Positions 7,619-16,048 of a stretch of DNA of 32,289 bases are shown here, in pieces. A model generated the notes under the pieces. That model saw nothing but the letters and a program-made list of their open reading frames with translations, ran no database searches and was not told where the DNA came from. The stretch is from JBFEUI01 sp041547565 (GTDB taxonomy: Bacteria; Pseudomonadota; Gammaproteobacteria; Thiohalomonadales; Thiohalomonadaceae), in the NCBI GenBank assembly GCA_041547565.1, contig JBFEUI010000023.1, positions 1 to 32,289 of the forward strand, written 5' to 3'. Each line of letters begins with the position of its first letter. Position 1 is the stretch's first letter. The position numbers and the translations under genes were made by a program.

Positions 7619-8377
7619 ATGGAGCAGCGTCACCTCAGCACAGCCATTGTGGCAATTCTGTTGCTCTTCACAGCCCGGCCCGTACAGGCTGTTGAAGCGC
7701 CCCTCACCTTCACCAGCGGCACCCGTCAGGTCAGCCTGATCGAGCTGTTCACCTCCCAGGGCTGCAGCAGCTGTCCTCCGGCCGAGCGCTGGCTCAGCCG
7801 GCTGAAGCACAGGCCCGGCCTGTGGCAGAGCTTCGTGCCGGTCGCCTTTCACGTCGATTACTGGGATTACCTGGGCTGGCGCGATACCCTCGCCGACGCG
7901 GCCTACTCGCTCCGCCAGCGCCGCTATCGTAGCGAGGGGGGCATCCGTACCGTCTACACGCCGGGCTTTGTCGTCAACGGCAGCGAGTGGCGCGGCTGGT
8001 TTGAGCGCACTGCGCTGCCGGAAAGTCGCAGACCGGCGGGGAACCTGACAGTCCGCGTCTCAAACAAACAGCTAACAGCCCAATATACGCCTGTCGGCGA
8101 CAGCAATAGCGCAACGCAACTCAATGTCGCGCTACTCGGTGCCGATTTTTCACAGCAGGTCGAAGCCGGGGAGAACAGGGGGCGCAAGCTGACACAGGAT
8201 TTCTCCGTGCTGCACTTCATGCGGCTTGAGGCGAACGGCAACCGCTGGCAGGCCGCACTGCCGCAGATCAGCGGCAACTACGGTCGCCTTGCCCTGGCCG
8301 CCTGGGTCAGCCGTGCGGGAACACAGCGGCCGCTGCAGGCGACCGGCGGCTGGCTGGGCACGCTTGCAGGGGATTGA
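7619..8377 (+). CDS. DUF1223 exported thioredoxin-like protein
   Basis: This 252-residue protein has a signal peptide (residues 1-24, ending PVQA). A thioredoxin-like DUF1223 domain follows. Near its start ELFTSQGCSSCPPAE contains a CSSC motif (Cys49 and Cys52). Other conserved family parts are VAFHVDYWDYLGWRD and TPGFVVNGSEWRGW. The family is thought to be periplasmic in proteobacteria; no activity is established to my knowledge. The ATG follows a good AAGGAG. The gene is separated by 276 bases from the divergent SPOR gene and ends one base from the stop of the convergent GFA gene. Confidence 0.9.
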   Translation: MEQRHLSTAIVAILLLFTARPVQAVEAPLTFTSGTRQVSLIELFTSQGCSSCPPAERWLSRLKHRPGLWQSFVPVAFHVDYWDYLGWRDTLADAAYSLRQRRYRSEGGIRTVYTPGFVVNGSEWRGWFERTALPESRRPAGNLTVRVSNKQLTAQYTPVGDSNSATQLNVALLGADFSQQVEAGENRGRKLTQDFSVLHFMRLEANGNRWQAALPQISGNYGRLALAAWVSRAGTQRPLQATGGWLGTLAGD

Positions 8378-8378
8378 G

Positions 8379-8738
8379 CTACAGCAGGTGCCTGCCATCA
8401 AAGACATCGGCCTCGAGCGCAAAGGTATCAATGGCATCGATACACGCCAGGTTCACCCTGAAGTGCCCGGGCACACGCGCCGTCTCATGGTGGGTGTAGA
8501 TACCGCAGCGTCTGCAAAAATAGTGCTTCGCCGTCCTGGCACCGAACTGGTAGAGGCCCAGCGCCCCCTCATCCGCCTCGATCGCGATATGCTCGGGCGC
8601 AATCGCCTCGGATGACATCATGGCCCCCCGGCGCGCACACATCGAGCAGGTACAACGCAGTCCCCGCTCAATCCTCTCGCCCGAGTAGCGGAACCTCACC
8701 GCACCGCAGTGACAGTGTCCCTGGTACGTCTCCACCAT
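8379..8738 (-). CDS. GFA/CENP-V family zinc protein
   Basis: This 119-residue protein has the cysteine pattern of the GFA family (glutathione-dependent formaldehyde-activating enzyme, CENP-V/GFA fold). Cys9 and Cys11 occur in GHCHCGAV, Cys29, Cys31 and Cys34 in RCTCSMCARRG, and Cys75 and Cys78 in YFCRRCGIYTHH. These bind two zinc ions in the family. True formaldehyde-glutathione chemistry is documented for few members, so the substrate is open. The ATG at 8738 follows GGAGGAGGG; a GTG at 8750 would add four residues. It is not next to formaldehyde dehydrogenase genes. Confidence 0.88.
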   Translation of the reverse strand: MVETYQGHCHCGAVRFRYSGERIERGLRCTCSMCARRGAMMSSEAIAPEHIAIEADEGALGLYQFGARTAKHYFCRRCGIYTHHETARVPGHFRVNLACIDAIDTFALEADVFDGRHLL

Positions 8739-8782
8739 ACCCTCCTCCACACAGCGGCAGCAATGGTACAGGCATACATCGC

Positions 8783-9310
8783 CTAGTCTGCCTTGTTGTC
8801 AGGTTCGATCGCCTTCAGAGCCGCCTTGCCGTTCGGCGCAATCATCACCACCGCCACGGCGCCGGCACGCAGGTCACGCTCCAGCTTCAGGGCCTGCTGC
8901 TTCGGGGCAAACCAGGCATCGATGCCGTACTTCACTTCGGCACCGCCCGAGCGGAAACGGTATTTCTTCAGGCGCCCGCGGATAAACACACCCGCCTCGG
9001 GCTTTTCCAGGCTGACACCATCGTACTGATAGATGTCATCGTCGCCGCGCCTCAGGCTGACATAGACCACCTCTTCGTTGCGCAAGGCGGCAAAATCCTC
9101 AAACTCGTCCCTGGGGATATTGGTGATGTCATAGCGCAAACGGGCATAGTTGCCACGGAACAGGCTGCGAGGGTCGACCGGCCGGGTGTTGAGGCGAACC
9201 TCCTGCCCCGTCCACAGCGGATACACGGCACCCAGGTATTCGCCCGCCAGCACCGCAGTCTGGAACACTATGGTGAGTAGCAGGCCCAGGGTTACGGCTT
9301 TGCTCTTCAT
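8783..9310 (-). CDS. GDYXXLXY-domain protein
   Basis: This 175-residue protein has an N-terminal signal or anchor (residues 1-22). The family motif appears as GNYARLRY (residues 53-60) after VDPRSLFR, so the D of GDYXXLXY is replaced by N. The rest is predicted beta-rich and ends in a charged tail. The GDYXXLXY family is regularly found beside DUF2157/DUF4401 membrane proteins, as here: its ATG overlaps the TGA of the upstream DUF2157 gene by four bases, so the two are translationally coupled and very likely work together in the membrane. No biochemical function is known to me. Confidence 0.87.
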   Translation of the reverse strand: MKSKAVTLGLLLTIVFQTAVLAGEYLGAVYPLWTGQEVRLNTRPVDPRSLFRGNYARLRYDITNIPRDEFEDFAALRNEEVVYVSLRRGDDDIYQYDGVSLEKPEAGVFIRGRLKKYRFRSGGAEVKYGIDAWFAPKQQALKLERDLRAGAVAVVMIAPNGKAALKAIEPDNKAD

Positions 9311-10614
9311 GCGCGGTGCCCTCCGTGTTTTACCCGCCAGTAGCGTGCTGACGCCAGCAGTATCGCGGCAAACATCATGAACAGGATGGCCGCGCCGACA
9401 TAGTCACCCACCAGATCGATATAACGCACCAGCCCCGTGACCAGTACCGTCGCCACCCCAAGATAGAAGTAATGCGACACCCCCCTGGCAATGCCGCTTT
9501 GAATCAACCAGATCCCCGTACCTACCAGCAGCAGGTTGTCGATCACCTGGAAGCTCAGCGCATCATCCTTTTGGGCCCAGGTCGAGGCCGAAATGAACAG
9601 CAGCAGATAGACGGCGGCGAAAAAATAACAGCTTTTACGCCCGGAGCCGGCATGCCATTGCAGTGCCACGGCAAACGCGGCACACAGCCCGGCCACCCAG
9701 ATATTCACCGCCATCGCCTTTTGGCTATCGGAAATAAACCCGCGCCAGCCGTCATCAAAGCTCATCACCAGCAGCAGGAGCAGCGCCAGACGAATCACCC
9801 ATATATCCAGCACGGTACCGTAATCGCGCCATAGATCCCGGCCGCGGGTGGTCAGCCAGTTGGACAGGGCAAAGGCCACCACCATCAGGCCAGCCCCGAG
9901 CGTCAGGTGCTCGGAACCGAAATCAAACATACGGCCGTTACCGCGCCACCAGCCCAGCGCGTACTCGGCCCACAGCACCAGCCCCGCCACCAGCGCGAGA
10001 AACAGCAGGTTGCTTTGCCTGCGCGTGAGCACCAGCCAGCCGAGGGCCAGCAGAAAGACGGGAAACGAGGCGGGATAAAAGCCCATACCCGCCTCGGTGA
10101 AAAACCAGAGCGCGGCCAGCGTGCCGGACAGCAACATGATGAGACGGCTTTCTAGCAGCACGGCAACAGGCAGGGTGCCCAGTGCCCACCAGTAGATACC
10201 GTCGGGGAAATGCTCACCCAGGTGGTAGATCTGGGCAATCAGCATGATCGATGCCCCGTAGAGAATCCCGCCCAGGAAAAAGGCAACAACCGCGGCCTTC
10301 TCACGCCCCTGGCGATAGCGCAGCAGGCCAAGTCCGTTGAAGGCCAGTGTGACGGCGATCAGCCCCCCCATGCGCAGCGCCCTTGGGATCTGCTCCCAGT
10401 TGGCGCTCAGCAGGGTAATGACCGCCAGGCCGATGAACAGGTAGCCCAACGCGATCAGCACATAATAGCCGCGCGAGTGACGCGACTTGTCGTGATAGTC
10501 GATACCGTAGCGCGTGCAAATCGCCTCGCCCTGGCGCTCGGTGATCACCTCATCCCTGACCCACTCCTCCACCTCCTGGGCCAGATCATTTTTCAGCAGA
10601 CGTATCAGTCGCAT
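9307..10614 (-). CDS. DUF2157 polytopic membrane protein
   Basis: This 435-residue protein has a short N-terminal cytoplasmic helical domain (about residues 1-50). Its segment VEEWVRDEVITERQGEAICTRYG is typical of DUF2157. Roughly a dozen membrane helices follow, with LGYLFIGLAVITLLSANWEQIP being characteristic of the family. The last helices end in a basic tail. It overlaps the downstream GDYXXLXY gene by the ATGA tetranucleotide, a common arrangement for this pair. The function is unknown. The 100 bases upstream of its start, before the gene ending at 10717, show no clear signal. Confidence 0.9.
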   Translation of the reverse strand: MRLIRLLKNDLAQEVEEWVRDEVITERQGEAICTRYGIDYHDKSRHSRGYYVLIALGYLFIGLAVITLLSANWEQIPRALRMGGLIAVTLAFNGLGLLRYRQGREKAAVVAFFLGGILYGASIMLIAQIYHLGEHFPDGIYWWALGTLPVAVLLESRLIMLLSGTLAALWFFTEAGMGFYPASFPVFLLALGWLVLTRRQSNLLFLALVAGLVLWAEYALGWWRGNGRMFDFGSEHLTLGAGLMVVAFALSNWLTTRGRDLWRDYGTVLDIWVIRLALLLLLVMSFDDGWRGFISDSQKAMAVNIWVAGLCAAFAVALQWHAGSGRKSCYFFAAVYLLLFISASTWAQKDDALSFQVIDNLLLVGTGIWLIQSGIARGVSHYFYLGVATVLVTGLVRYIDLVGDYVGAAILFMMFAAILLASARYWRVKHGGHRA

Positions 10615-10716
10615 ACAGATTCCCTTCCTCCGGATAGCATGGCTACCCTTGATAATTCAGTGCTGGCATGCGCCCTGCCAAATGCTGGCGCTCAGCGGGG
10701 GTGCGAACGCAAGACA

Positions 10717-11094
10717 TCACTCCCGCACCAGCACACCCTCGGCCACCCGCTTGTCCTTGGAGTAGATGGCAATGGCGTCCCCTTCGCGGGCGAGGTCAAG
10801 GCAACTCATGTTCCCCTGCAGGCGACCTGTCGCCCAGACGCGGCAATACTGCCCCTGCTGGTTGACCCACCAGCGGCCCTTCTCACCACGCTGGTTGATA
10901 AGAATGCCGTCGGTATTGAAGTTCAACGAATAGGGGGACTGGGTGCGCAGGTAGGTGCCCTTGAGCGTGGCCCCATCCAGCATGTTATGCACTTCCGACG
11001 GGTTTCGCATGTAGTCCGCTGCATATGAGGCTGTGGCCAGCAGCGAGACAATGGTGATGGAAAAGGCAAGTAATATACGCATCATTATTCTCAT
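10717..11094 (-). CDS. Small exported protein, unknown function
   Basis: This protein has up to 125 residues and a clear signal peptide (hydrophobic run ending ATASYA). The mature part of about 100 residues has Trp-rich beta-type segments (GRWWVNQQGQYCRVWATGR) and two cysteines that could form a disulfide. The pattern of a polar ligand-type domain with GTY-LRT-Y-LNFNTDG-I resembles small periplasmic proteins that sense or bind small molecules (DUF995-like), but I cannot name it firmly. The start could be any of three close ATG codons (11094, 11085, 11082); none has a strong ribosome site. It stands alone between DUF2157 and MscL. Confidence 0.7.
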   Translation of the reverse strand: MRIMMRILLAFSITIVSLLATASYAADYMRNPSEVHNMLDGATLKGTYLRTQSPYSLNFNTDGILINQRGEKGRWWVNQQGQYCRVWATGRLQGNMSCLDLAREGDAIAIYSKDKRVAEGVLVRE

Positions 11095-11229
11095 TCGATT
11101 ATGGCTGTATCACAAAGAATCAGGAACACGACAATAAAACCACATCTGCCAAACAATGCAACAGGCACCAGCAGAACACAAGTGCCGCGTTTTGGACGGT
11201 ATAAATAATGCTGAAGAAACCGGCCGGGT

Positions 11230-11688
11230 TCAACGCTCCAGCATGGAGGTGCAGCAGGGGCAGCGTGTCGCCCTGGTGGAAATGGTCGAGAAACAGTGCG
11301 GACACTCTTTCGTCTTTACCGGATCGGCGGTCACCTCCTCAGGGCGTCTTAAACGGTTCACCGAGCGGATGACGAAAAACATCACTACCGCCACAATCAG
11401 GAAGCTGATAATCGAATTGATAAAGGTGCCGATATTCAACGTGATCGCATTGTCGGCCTGGGCCTGCGACAGGGAGGCATAGTGCCCGCCTTTCTCACCC
11501 GCCTTCAGGGTGATAAACCAGTCAGTGAAGTTGATTCGGGTTGTCAACAGGGAAAGCAGCGGCGTAAAGATATCCTTGACCAGCGAGTTGACGATCGAGG
11601 TGAAGGCGGCACCGACAACAACACCGATCCCCATATCAACCACGTTGCCCTTGATGGCAAACTCTTTGAACTCGTTGACCATTCTCAT
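11230..11688 (-). CDS. mscL: Large-conductance mechanosensitive channel MscL with zinc-ribbon tail
   Basis: MscL is the pentameric inner-membrane channel that opens under high membrane tension to release solutes during hypo-osmotic shock. The 152-residue product starts NEFKEFAIKGNVVDMGIGVVVGAAF (N-terminal helix and TM1), has a periplasmic loop of about 40 residues and then TM2 (about 88-108). It is longer than E. coli MscL (136). After TM2 a linker leads to a tail with Cys129, Cys132, Cys143 and Cys146 in CPHC and CPCC, an apparent zinc ribbon in the place of the usual C-terminal helix bundle. The ATG at 11688 is used; an internal ATG at 11682 is possible. Confidence 0.95.
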   Translation of the reverse strand: MRMVNEFKEFAIKGNVVDMGIGVVVGAAFTSIVNSLVKDIFTPLLSLLTTRINFTDWFITLKAGEKGGHYASLSQAQADNAITLNIGTFINSIISFLIVAVVMFFVIRSVNRLRRPEEVTADPVKTKECPHCFSTISTRATRCPCCTSMLER

Positions 11689-11739
11689 GCCGTCATTCCC
11701 GGTAACAGAAAAATAAGCACCCGTACTGGCCGGGGTATC

Positions 11740-11937
11740 CTATCCCCGCTTCGCGCCGGACTGGCGGTAACGCCTGAACAAGCGTGCTGCCGCCTCGCCA
11801 TAGCGTTTCCGCCACTGCTCCTCGACAAGCCCGGACATTGCCGCACCCGATTGCAACTGCTTTTCGAGCCGTTGCAGACCCGCATCACTGATGCGTGCCT
11901 CCCTTGCTACGCCGGGTTTACCCGCTCCCCTGTTCAT
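11740..11937 (-). CDS. Possible small basic protein, unknown
   Basis: This is an open frame of 65 residues starting at the ATG at 11937. The sequence is basic and helical, with regions such as LQRLEKQLQSGAAMSGL and WRKRYGEAAARLFRRYRQS that look like protein rather than a shadow. It lies 34 bases after the stop of the 11972 gene on the same strand and before mscL. No ribosome site is visible, and no family is recognised. A longer reading to 12075 overlaps the upstream gene and is less likely. Confidence 0.4.
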   Translation of the reverse strand: MNRGAGKPGVAREARISDAGLQRLEKQLQSGAAMSGLVEEQWRKRYGEAAARLFRRYRQSGAKRG

Positions 11938-11971
11938 ACGGTTGTACGATGAAGGTCGCCTGGCGATCGCC

Positions 11972-12310
11972 TCAGCGCTGGTATTCCCTGAAACGTGTCT
12001 CGATGGCGCTGATATCCTCAATCCTGATGAGCGCATCGAAAAATTCCTTGCGCTCAATCTTTTCAAGATGCACAAGGTGCTGCCCCACCGCCTTCACCAC
12101 GCCCGTCAATGACTTTCCTCCATCAACGCTAACCGTGACCCGTTTGCCGCTCAGGGCGGCAAGATTATCCGCCAGGGAGGCATCGACGGTATAGGCAACA
12201 CCCTCCAGCGGCACCACCTTTGCAGCCGCCATGACAGCAGGTGAAACAAGCAGCACGGCTGACAAAAGGATTGCCCCGGGCTGAATTTTTATTCTTGACG
12301 TTTTTCGCAT
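11972..12310 (-). CDS. Small exported protein, unknown
   Basis: This 112-residue protein has an N-terminal signal (basic start, then hydrophobic ILLSAVLLVSPAVMA, cleaved after MAA or similar). The mature part of about 85 residues contains LSGKRVTVSVDGGKSLTGVVKAVGQHLVHLEKI. This resembles a small Sm- or KOW-like beta barrel, in which a conserved G-x-V-x-x-V-x-x-x-x-V pattern recurs. No family name can be given. GGAGG lies seven bases before the ATG at 12310; another ATG at 12313 is closer to it. The next gene on the same strand, at 11740-11937, may follow in the same message. Confidence 0.65.
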   Translation of the reverse strand: MRKTSRIKIQPGAILLSAVLLVSPAVMAAAKVVPLEGVAYTVDASLADNLAALSGKRVTVSVDGGKSLTGVVKAVGQHLVHLEKIERKEFFDALIRIEDISAIETRFREYQR

Positions 12311-12370
12311 CATCCATCCTCCATCTGTTGACCAGCGACAGGCATCACGCCATTTTTGCTACCTGTGAGT

Positions 12371-12844
12371 CTAGACCAGGTAATGGGGCCCCGCACCAAT
12401 GACAATCACCACGCAAAGACCGATCACCATATTCACCCGCCCAAGCAGGCGCACCTTTTCCAGTTGTGTGTCACAGGCTTCGTAGTCGCGCCGCTGCAGG
12501 GCCTGCCTGAATTTCCTGTAGGGTGCGAAATAGGTGAAGACAAACACGGCCATCATCATCGATCCCAGTGTGGCCATGAGCAGGATATGGAGCGGTACGC
12601 CGGCCACCCCGCCGTAAATCCCCCGGATCATCCAGCCGCCCGTGGCCAGCAGTAGCGCCATGGCCAGCCAGATCAGCGAGAAGAACCGCGACAGCGCCTT
12701 GTACCATGTCGCATACAACAAAGCGCGCTCGAGATTAACCGTCACATGATTGAACACCACCACGACAAAGAACATGCCGCCGACCCAGATATTAATTGCA
12801 ATCAGATGCAGTGTTAAGGCAATCGCAATCGACATGCTGCACAT
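12371..12844 (-). CDS. CopD-family membrane protein
   Basis: This is a membrane protein of about 157 residues with four hydrophobic segments. The start LTLHLIAINIWVGGMFFVVVV is typical of CopD-like and related proteins (copper resistance D family), in which a His early in the first helix and a W-x-G-G pattern recur. The final segment RVNMVIGLCVVIVIGAG also fits. CopD members are involved in copper uptake or tolerance in some species, but the small stand-alone versions are uncharacterised. No CopC or other copper gene is nearby. The start is uncertain among ATG 12844, ATG 12835 and GTG 12859. Confidence 0.75.
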   Translation of the reverse strand: MCSMSIAIALTLHLIAINIWVGGMFFVVVVFNHVTVNLERALLYATWYKALSRFFSLIWLAMALLLATGGWMIRGIYGGVAGVPLHILLMATLGSMMMAVFVFTYFAPYRKFRQALQRRDYEACDTQLEKVRLLGRVNMVIGLCVVIVIGAGPHYLV

Positions 12845-12942
12845 GCTAGCGTGCGTCACTCCAACCGTCTACTCCAGCACGGGGACCGAGTACATCAAAG
12901 GCAACCCTGTTATCACGTCCAGAAAATCCACCGGTTTGGAGT

Positions 12943-12971
12943 AAAAAAATAGCCCGCCAGGGGCGGGCTAT
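12943..12971 (-). terminator. Rho-independent terminator for the 13058 lipoprotein gene
   Basis: A 10-bp GC-rich stem (12949-12958 with 12962-12971) with a 3-base loop is followed on the minus strand by a run of T residues (12949-12943). It lies about 87 bases after the stop of the lipoprotein gene at 13058. This is a strong intrinsic terminator. Confidence 0.85.
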
Positions 12972-13057
12972 CACACCTTGATGGTGTTTAGGGGAAAATC
13001 TGACTCAGCTCCGGTTGGATAAAACCATGCGGATCCCGCTGTTCGGGTTATACCGCA

Positions 13058-13873
13058 TCACTTCATGCTCTGAATGCTGCTGGTGCCCTTGCCGGCCAGC
13101 GTATCATCAAGGCGTGCCAGCAGCACCTTCACCGCCTGGCCGCCGATCTCGATCGCCTTGGGGTGGAGCTTGGTGAAGTCGGTGCTCGTCGCATCACTCA
13201 GGTCAATGAGGAAGATGGCCTTTTTGTCCCCCGGCTCAGCCATTTTGACCGTGCTGTCTTTCCAGATCTCCTTGCCCTGCCGGTCGTAGGCCACGGCGGT
13301 GATGGTCGCCATGGGGCTATAGGACTTACGGCCGAAACTCAGGCCGTTAATCGAGAAGCCGCCTTTGCTGGAGGTAATAGAGAAGCCCATGTGGATGCCG
13401 ATCACCCCATCGACGTTCAGCGCCCTGGCCAGCTGGGCATATTTTGCCGGTTCTGAGAGATACTTGTAGTTCTTCGCGACATTGATCTCCTCGCTCATGA
13501 ACATCACCTTCATGACGCGCGGATCTTCCTGCATCTTTTTATAGGCCTTACTGGAGAGCACCTTTTTCTCCGGCAGCAACACCATGTTCCTGTCCGCCGT
13601 AAGCGACTTGATCACCTTGGGCTTTACGGCATCCAGCAGGGGCTGGCTGTTAGCGCCCGGGATTTCATCCGTGCTCTTGAAAAGCTGGGTGATCCCCTTC
13701 TCGCCATGGAAGGTCTTCATCGCGGCAATCGAAACCACGGCAAAGCGCTTCTTGGGTCCGAAGGCCGTCTTTTCCACATCCGCACCGCCGGTAACCACCA
13801 TCGGTGCACAGGCCCCTAGCGACAGGGCAGTAACAACGGCTACCAGTGCCAGGAAGATTTTTCTGATTTTCAT
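13058..13873 (-). CDS. Lipoprotein, unknown function
   Basis: This 271-residue lipoprotein has the signal MKIRKIFLALVAVVTALSLGAC with lipobox LGAC. The mature part is mixed alpha/beta, with KRFAVVSIAAMKTFHGEKG, a Lys-rich region and RALNVDGVIGIHMGFSI, which recalls proteins annotated only as hypothetical lipoproteins of gammaproteobacteria. The motif DGVIGIHMGF and the segment SYSPMATITAVAYDRQGKEIW suggest a curli-assembly-type (CsgG-like) fold, in which a duplicated beta strand region carries V-A-Y-D-x-x-G-x-x-I-W; this is only a guess. A GGAG site lies before the ATG at 13873. It is monocistronic, ending at the hairpin 12943-12971. Confidence 0.85.
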   Translation of the reverse strand: MKIRKIFLALVAVVTALSLGACAPMVVTGGADVEKTAFGPKKRFAVVSIAAMKTFHGEKGITQLFKSTDEIPGANSQPLLDAVKPKVIKSLTADRNMVLLPEKKVLSSKAYKKMQEDPRVMKVMFMSEEINVAKNYKYLSEPAKYAQLARALNVDGVIGIHMGFSITSSKGGFSINGLSFGRKSYSPMATITAVAYDRQGKEIWKDSTVKMAEPGDKKAIFLIDLSDATSTDFTKLHPKAIEIGGQAVKVLLARLDDTLAGKGTSSIQSMK

Positions 13874-14034
13874 GTCACACTCCTTTGCCAAATCCGACCG
13901 GTGCCGTTATGGCATTTCATTCATCCACATGGAATGCCAGTTATACCATCGTCATCCTTGCTGAATTTTGCTCCGCATCACAGTTTCAGTGCCCACCCCG
14001 GCACCCGCCCGGCGCTGGAGAAAGGAAGTGACGC

Positions 14035-14229
14035 CTACGGAAGAAGCATTAACGATGCCAGCCAGGCGGCAAGGCAGAGCACGGTGAGGAGAAGAAAAAC
14101 CTTTCTGGTGTGCACGACATCCATTTCCACCGTCTCATAGGTATGGTCAGCGGGCGTGACATACCACAGCAGCGCGAACACGACGGTCAGAAACAGACAG
14201 CTACTGCGAAGAAGCTCTATGTTACTCAT
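14035..14229 (-). CDS. Small two-helix membrane protein
   Basis: This 64-residue protein has two hydrophobic stretches: residues about 7-25 (LLRSSCLFLTVVFALLWYV) and 44-62 (VFLLLTVLCLAAWLASLML). A short polar loop with a charged HTYETVEMDVVHTRK segment lies between them. It begins 62 bases after the stop of the upstream diguanylate cyclase gene on the same strand, with a G-rich stretch before the ATG. No family is recognised. The hydropathy pattern and codon use in this frame argue that it is real. Confidence 0.6.
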   Translation of the reverse strand: MSNIELLRSSCLFLTVVFALLWYVTPADHTYETVEMDVVHTRKVFLLLTVLCLAAWLASLMLLP

Positions 14230-14290
14230 GCGAATTGCCCCCCTGTATGCCAAGCAGCACAGGTCCGCCGCTGCACTACGGTCCCCCTGT

Positions 14291-15733
14291 TTATGAGGCG
14301 ACCACTCGGTTACGCCCCTCGCTTTTGGCACGATACAGTCGCCTGTCGGCACGCGCCAGCATCGCATTACAGCTGTCGCCAGCCTCGTACTCGGCAACAC
14401 CCACGCTGATAGAGACGGGCAGGCCCGCGCCGAGCGTCTGCAGGCTCGCCTCGACACGCTCGCGGATCTTCTCCATCAGGCCTGCCGCGGTCTGCGCATC
14501 ACACTCCTGCAGCAGGATGGCAAACTCATCGCCGCCCCAGCGGGCAATGACATCATTTTTGCGCAGGTTATCCCGCGCCAGCATGGCCACACCCTTGAGA
14601 TACTCATCACCGGCAAGGTGGCTTTTCTCATCGTTGATCCGCTTCAGGTTGTCCACATCGAGCAGTACCAGGGTGAGACGACTAATTTGCCGCCCCAGAC
14701 CGCCCATGGCATGTTCAAACAGCGCGTCGAAATACTGGCGATTGTAGAGTCCGGTCAGCTTGTCAATGCGTGCCATAGACTCCAGGCGGCTGTGATATTT
14801 ATTCACTGCAAGGCCACTGACAAGCACGACAAGCAGGGTCACCACGGCACTGATCGCCATGTTGAGATACAGGGCATGACGCAGCGGCTGCAACGCCTCG
14901 TTCTCGGTCTGCTCCACCAGCAAAAACCAGTCAAGCTCGGGGATAAAGCGATACGAAAGCATCACGTTATCATCGCCACGCGGATACATCACAATGTCAT
15001 CGCTCCCGGCCAGCAGTTCCCCGGCCACCGTCTCGATGCCAGGCATCTTCAGGATATTCAACCTGTCGATCAGCGAGCGGTCATGATGGCTCTTGATCTG
15101 ACCCTCGCGATCGACAAAATAGATAGTACGCTTGTACTCCTGCATGTAGCGGTCGATCATCTCGGCCACGCTGCCCACCTCCAGGCCGATCCCGGTCACG
15201 CCGATGAATTGGCCCTGATAGTCATGGAGTTTATGGTTGACGAATATGGTCAGGATGTTCTGCTTGGCCTCATTGGAATCGACGTCCACACGGTAATTCC
15301 CCCGGTGTTCCTTCATGCTGAAAAACCAGCTGTCTTTCGGCACATGGGGTGACATGCTCTTGAGCACGCCCTCGTAATGGTAGTAGAGGCCACTGTTGGC
15401 TGAGACCAGGAAGGTCGAGGCTACATCGTACCTGCTGCGGATCTCGCCCAGGTAACGGGTAATCTTGCTGACATCCTGCTCCCCTTCAACCATCCAGTCC
15501 TTGAGGAAGGTGTCGTTGGCCATCAGCGAGGAGATATAGATTGGGCGCAGCAGGCTGGCCTGGATTTCCGAATAGATATTGTTGCTGGTTAGCGGCAACT
15601 CGTTATCGAGCAGCGCACTGCGCACCGAACTTGCCGAAACATAGTAATTGGCCAGATTGACGGCCAGAAAACCGGAAATCAGGATCGCCGCAATGATAGC
15701 AAGCAGTTTCCAGCGTGATGTCATAATGTGCAT
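14291..15733 (-). CDS. Diguanylate cyclase with periplasmic Cache-type sensor
   Basis: This 480-residue enzyme would make c-di-GMP from two GTP. A first membrane helix (about 10-32) and a second (about 290-315) flank a periplasmic domain of about 260 residues. Features such as NSGLYYHYEG, DSWFFSMKE, GIGLEVGSVAEMIDRYM and a final W-F-LLVEQ fit a dCache sensor that binds a small ligand. The cytoplasmic GGDEF domain has DKLTGLYNRQYFDALF and WGGDEFAILL (GGDEF at 400-404). An inhibitory site RxxD is present as RKND (391-394), five residues before GGDEF, so feedback inhibition is expected. The ATG at 15724 is an alternative start. The ligand is unknown. Confidence 0.94.
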   Translation of the reverse strand: MHIMTSRWKLLAIIAAILISGFLAVNLANYYVSASSVRSALLDNELPLTSNNIYSEIQASLLRPIYISSLMANDTFLKDWMVEGEQDVSKITRYLGEIRSRYDVASTFLVSANSGLYYHYEGVLKSMSPHVPKDSWFFSMKEHRGNYRVDVDSNEAKQNILTIFVNHKLHDYQGQFIGVTGIGLEVGSVAEMIDRYMQEYKRTIYFVDREGQIKSHHDRSLIDRLNILKMPGIETVAGELLAGSDDIVMYPRGDDNVMLSYRFIPELDWFLLVEQTENEALQPLRHALYLNMAISAVVTLLVVLVSGLAVNKYHSRLESMARIDKLTGLYNRQYFDALFEHAMGGLGRQISRLTLVLLDVDNLKRINDEKSHLAGDEYLKGVAMLARDNLRKNDVIARWGGDEFAILLQECDAQTAAGLMEKIRERVEASLQTLGAGLPVSISVGVAEYEAGDSCNAMLARADRRLYRAKSEGRNRVVAS

Positions 15734-15838
15734 GGCGGGAGCAACGTTTTAAACAGGATGAGGCAGCGGCGTATGATACAGTCTCCCCGCTCTGTAATAC
15801 ACCACAAAAACGCTCTCCCCTGCATCCGGGCACGGCAG

Positions 15839-16030
15839 CTAACCGCCGCCAAAGACCCCTTCCATCGCCAGGGCAAGTTCCCTGATAACGGCCAGGAACT
15901 CCTCGACGCCTTCCTGATCGCCGTCCCGCCGGCACGCATTCAGCGCGGAAATCGCCAGATTGAATGCCGCATGAAAGTTGCCCGCCTCAGCGAACGACTC
16001 GATTCGCGCTTTCTCTGCCCCGACATCCAT
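15839..16030 (-). CDS. Small helical protein, unknown
   Basis: This 63-residue protein is predicted to be all helical, with amphipathic segments ARIESFAEAGNFHAAFNLA and GVEEFLAVIRELALAME and an interrupting CRRDGDQ loop. It has no signal or membrane part. It sits 18 bases after the stop of psiE and about 100 bases before the diguanylate cyclase start, all on the minus strand. A weak AGGG lies before the ATG. The regular helical periodicity suggests a real gene, though no family is recognised. Confidence 0.6.
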   Translation of the reverse strand: MDVGAEKARIESFAEAGNFHAAFNLAISALNACRRDGDQEGVEEFLAVIRELALAMEGVFGGG

Positions 16031-16048
16031 CTGATTTTGCCCTGGCAG

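Noticed and set aside
8783..10614. DUF2157/GDYXXLXY pair as a new system
   Set aside because: The two-gene arrangement is already well known as a common neighbour pair, although its function is unknown.
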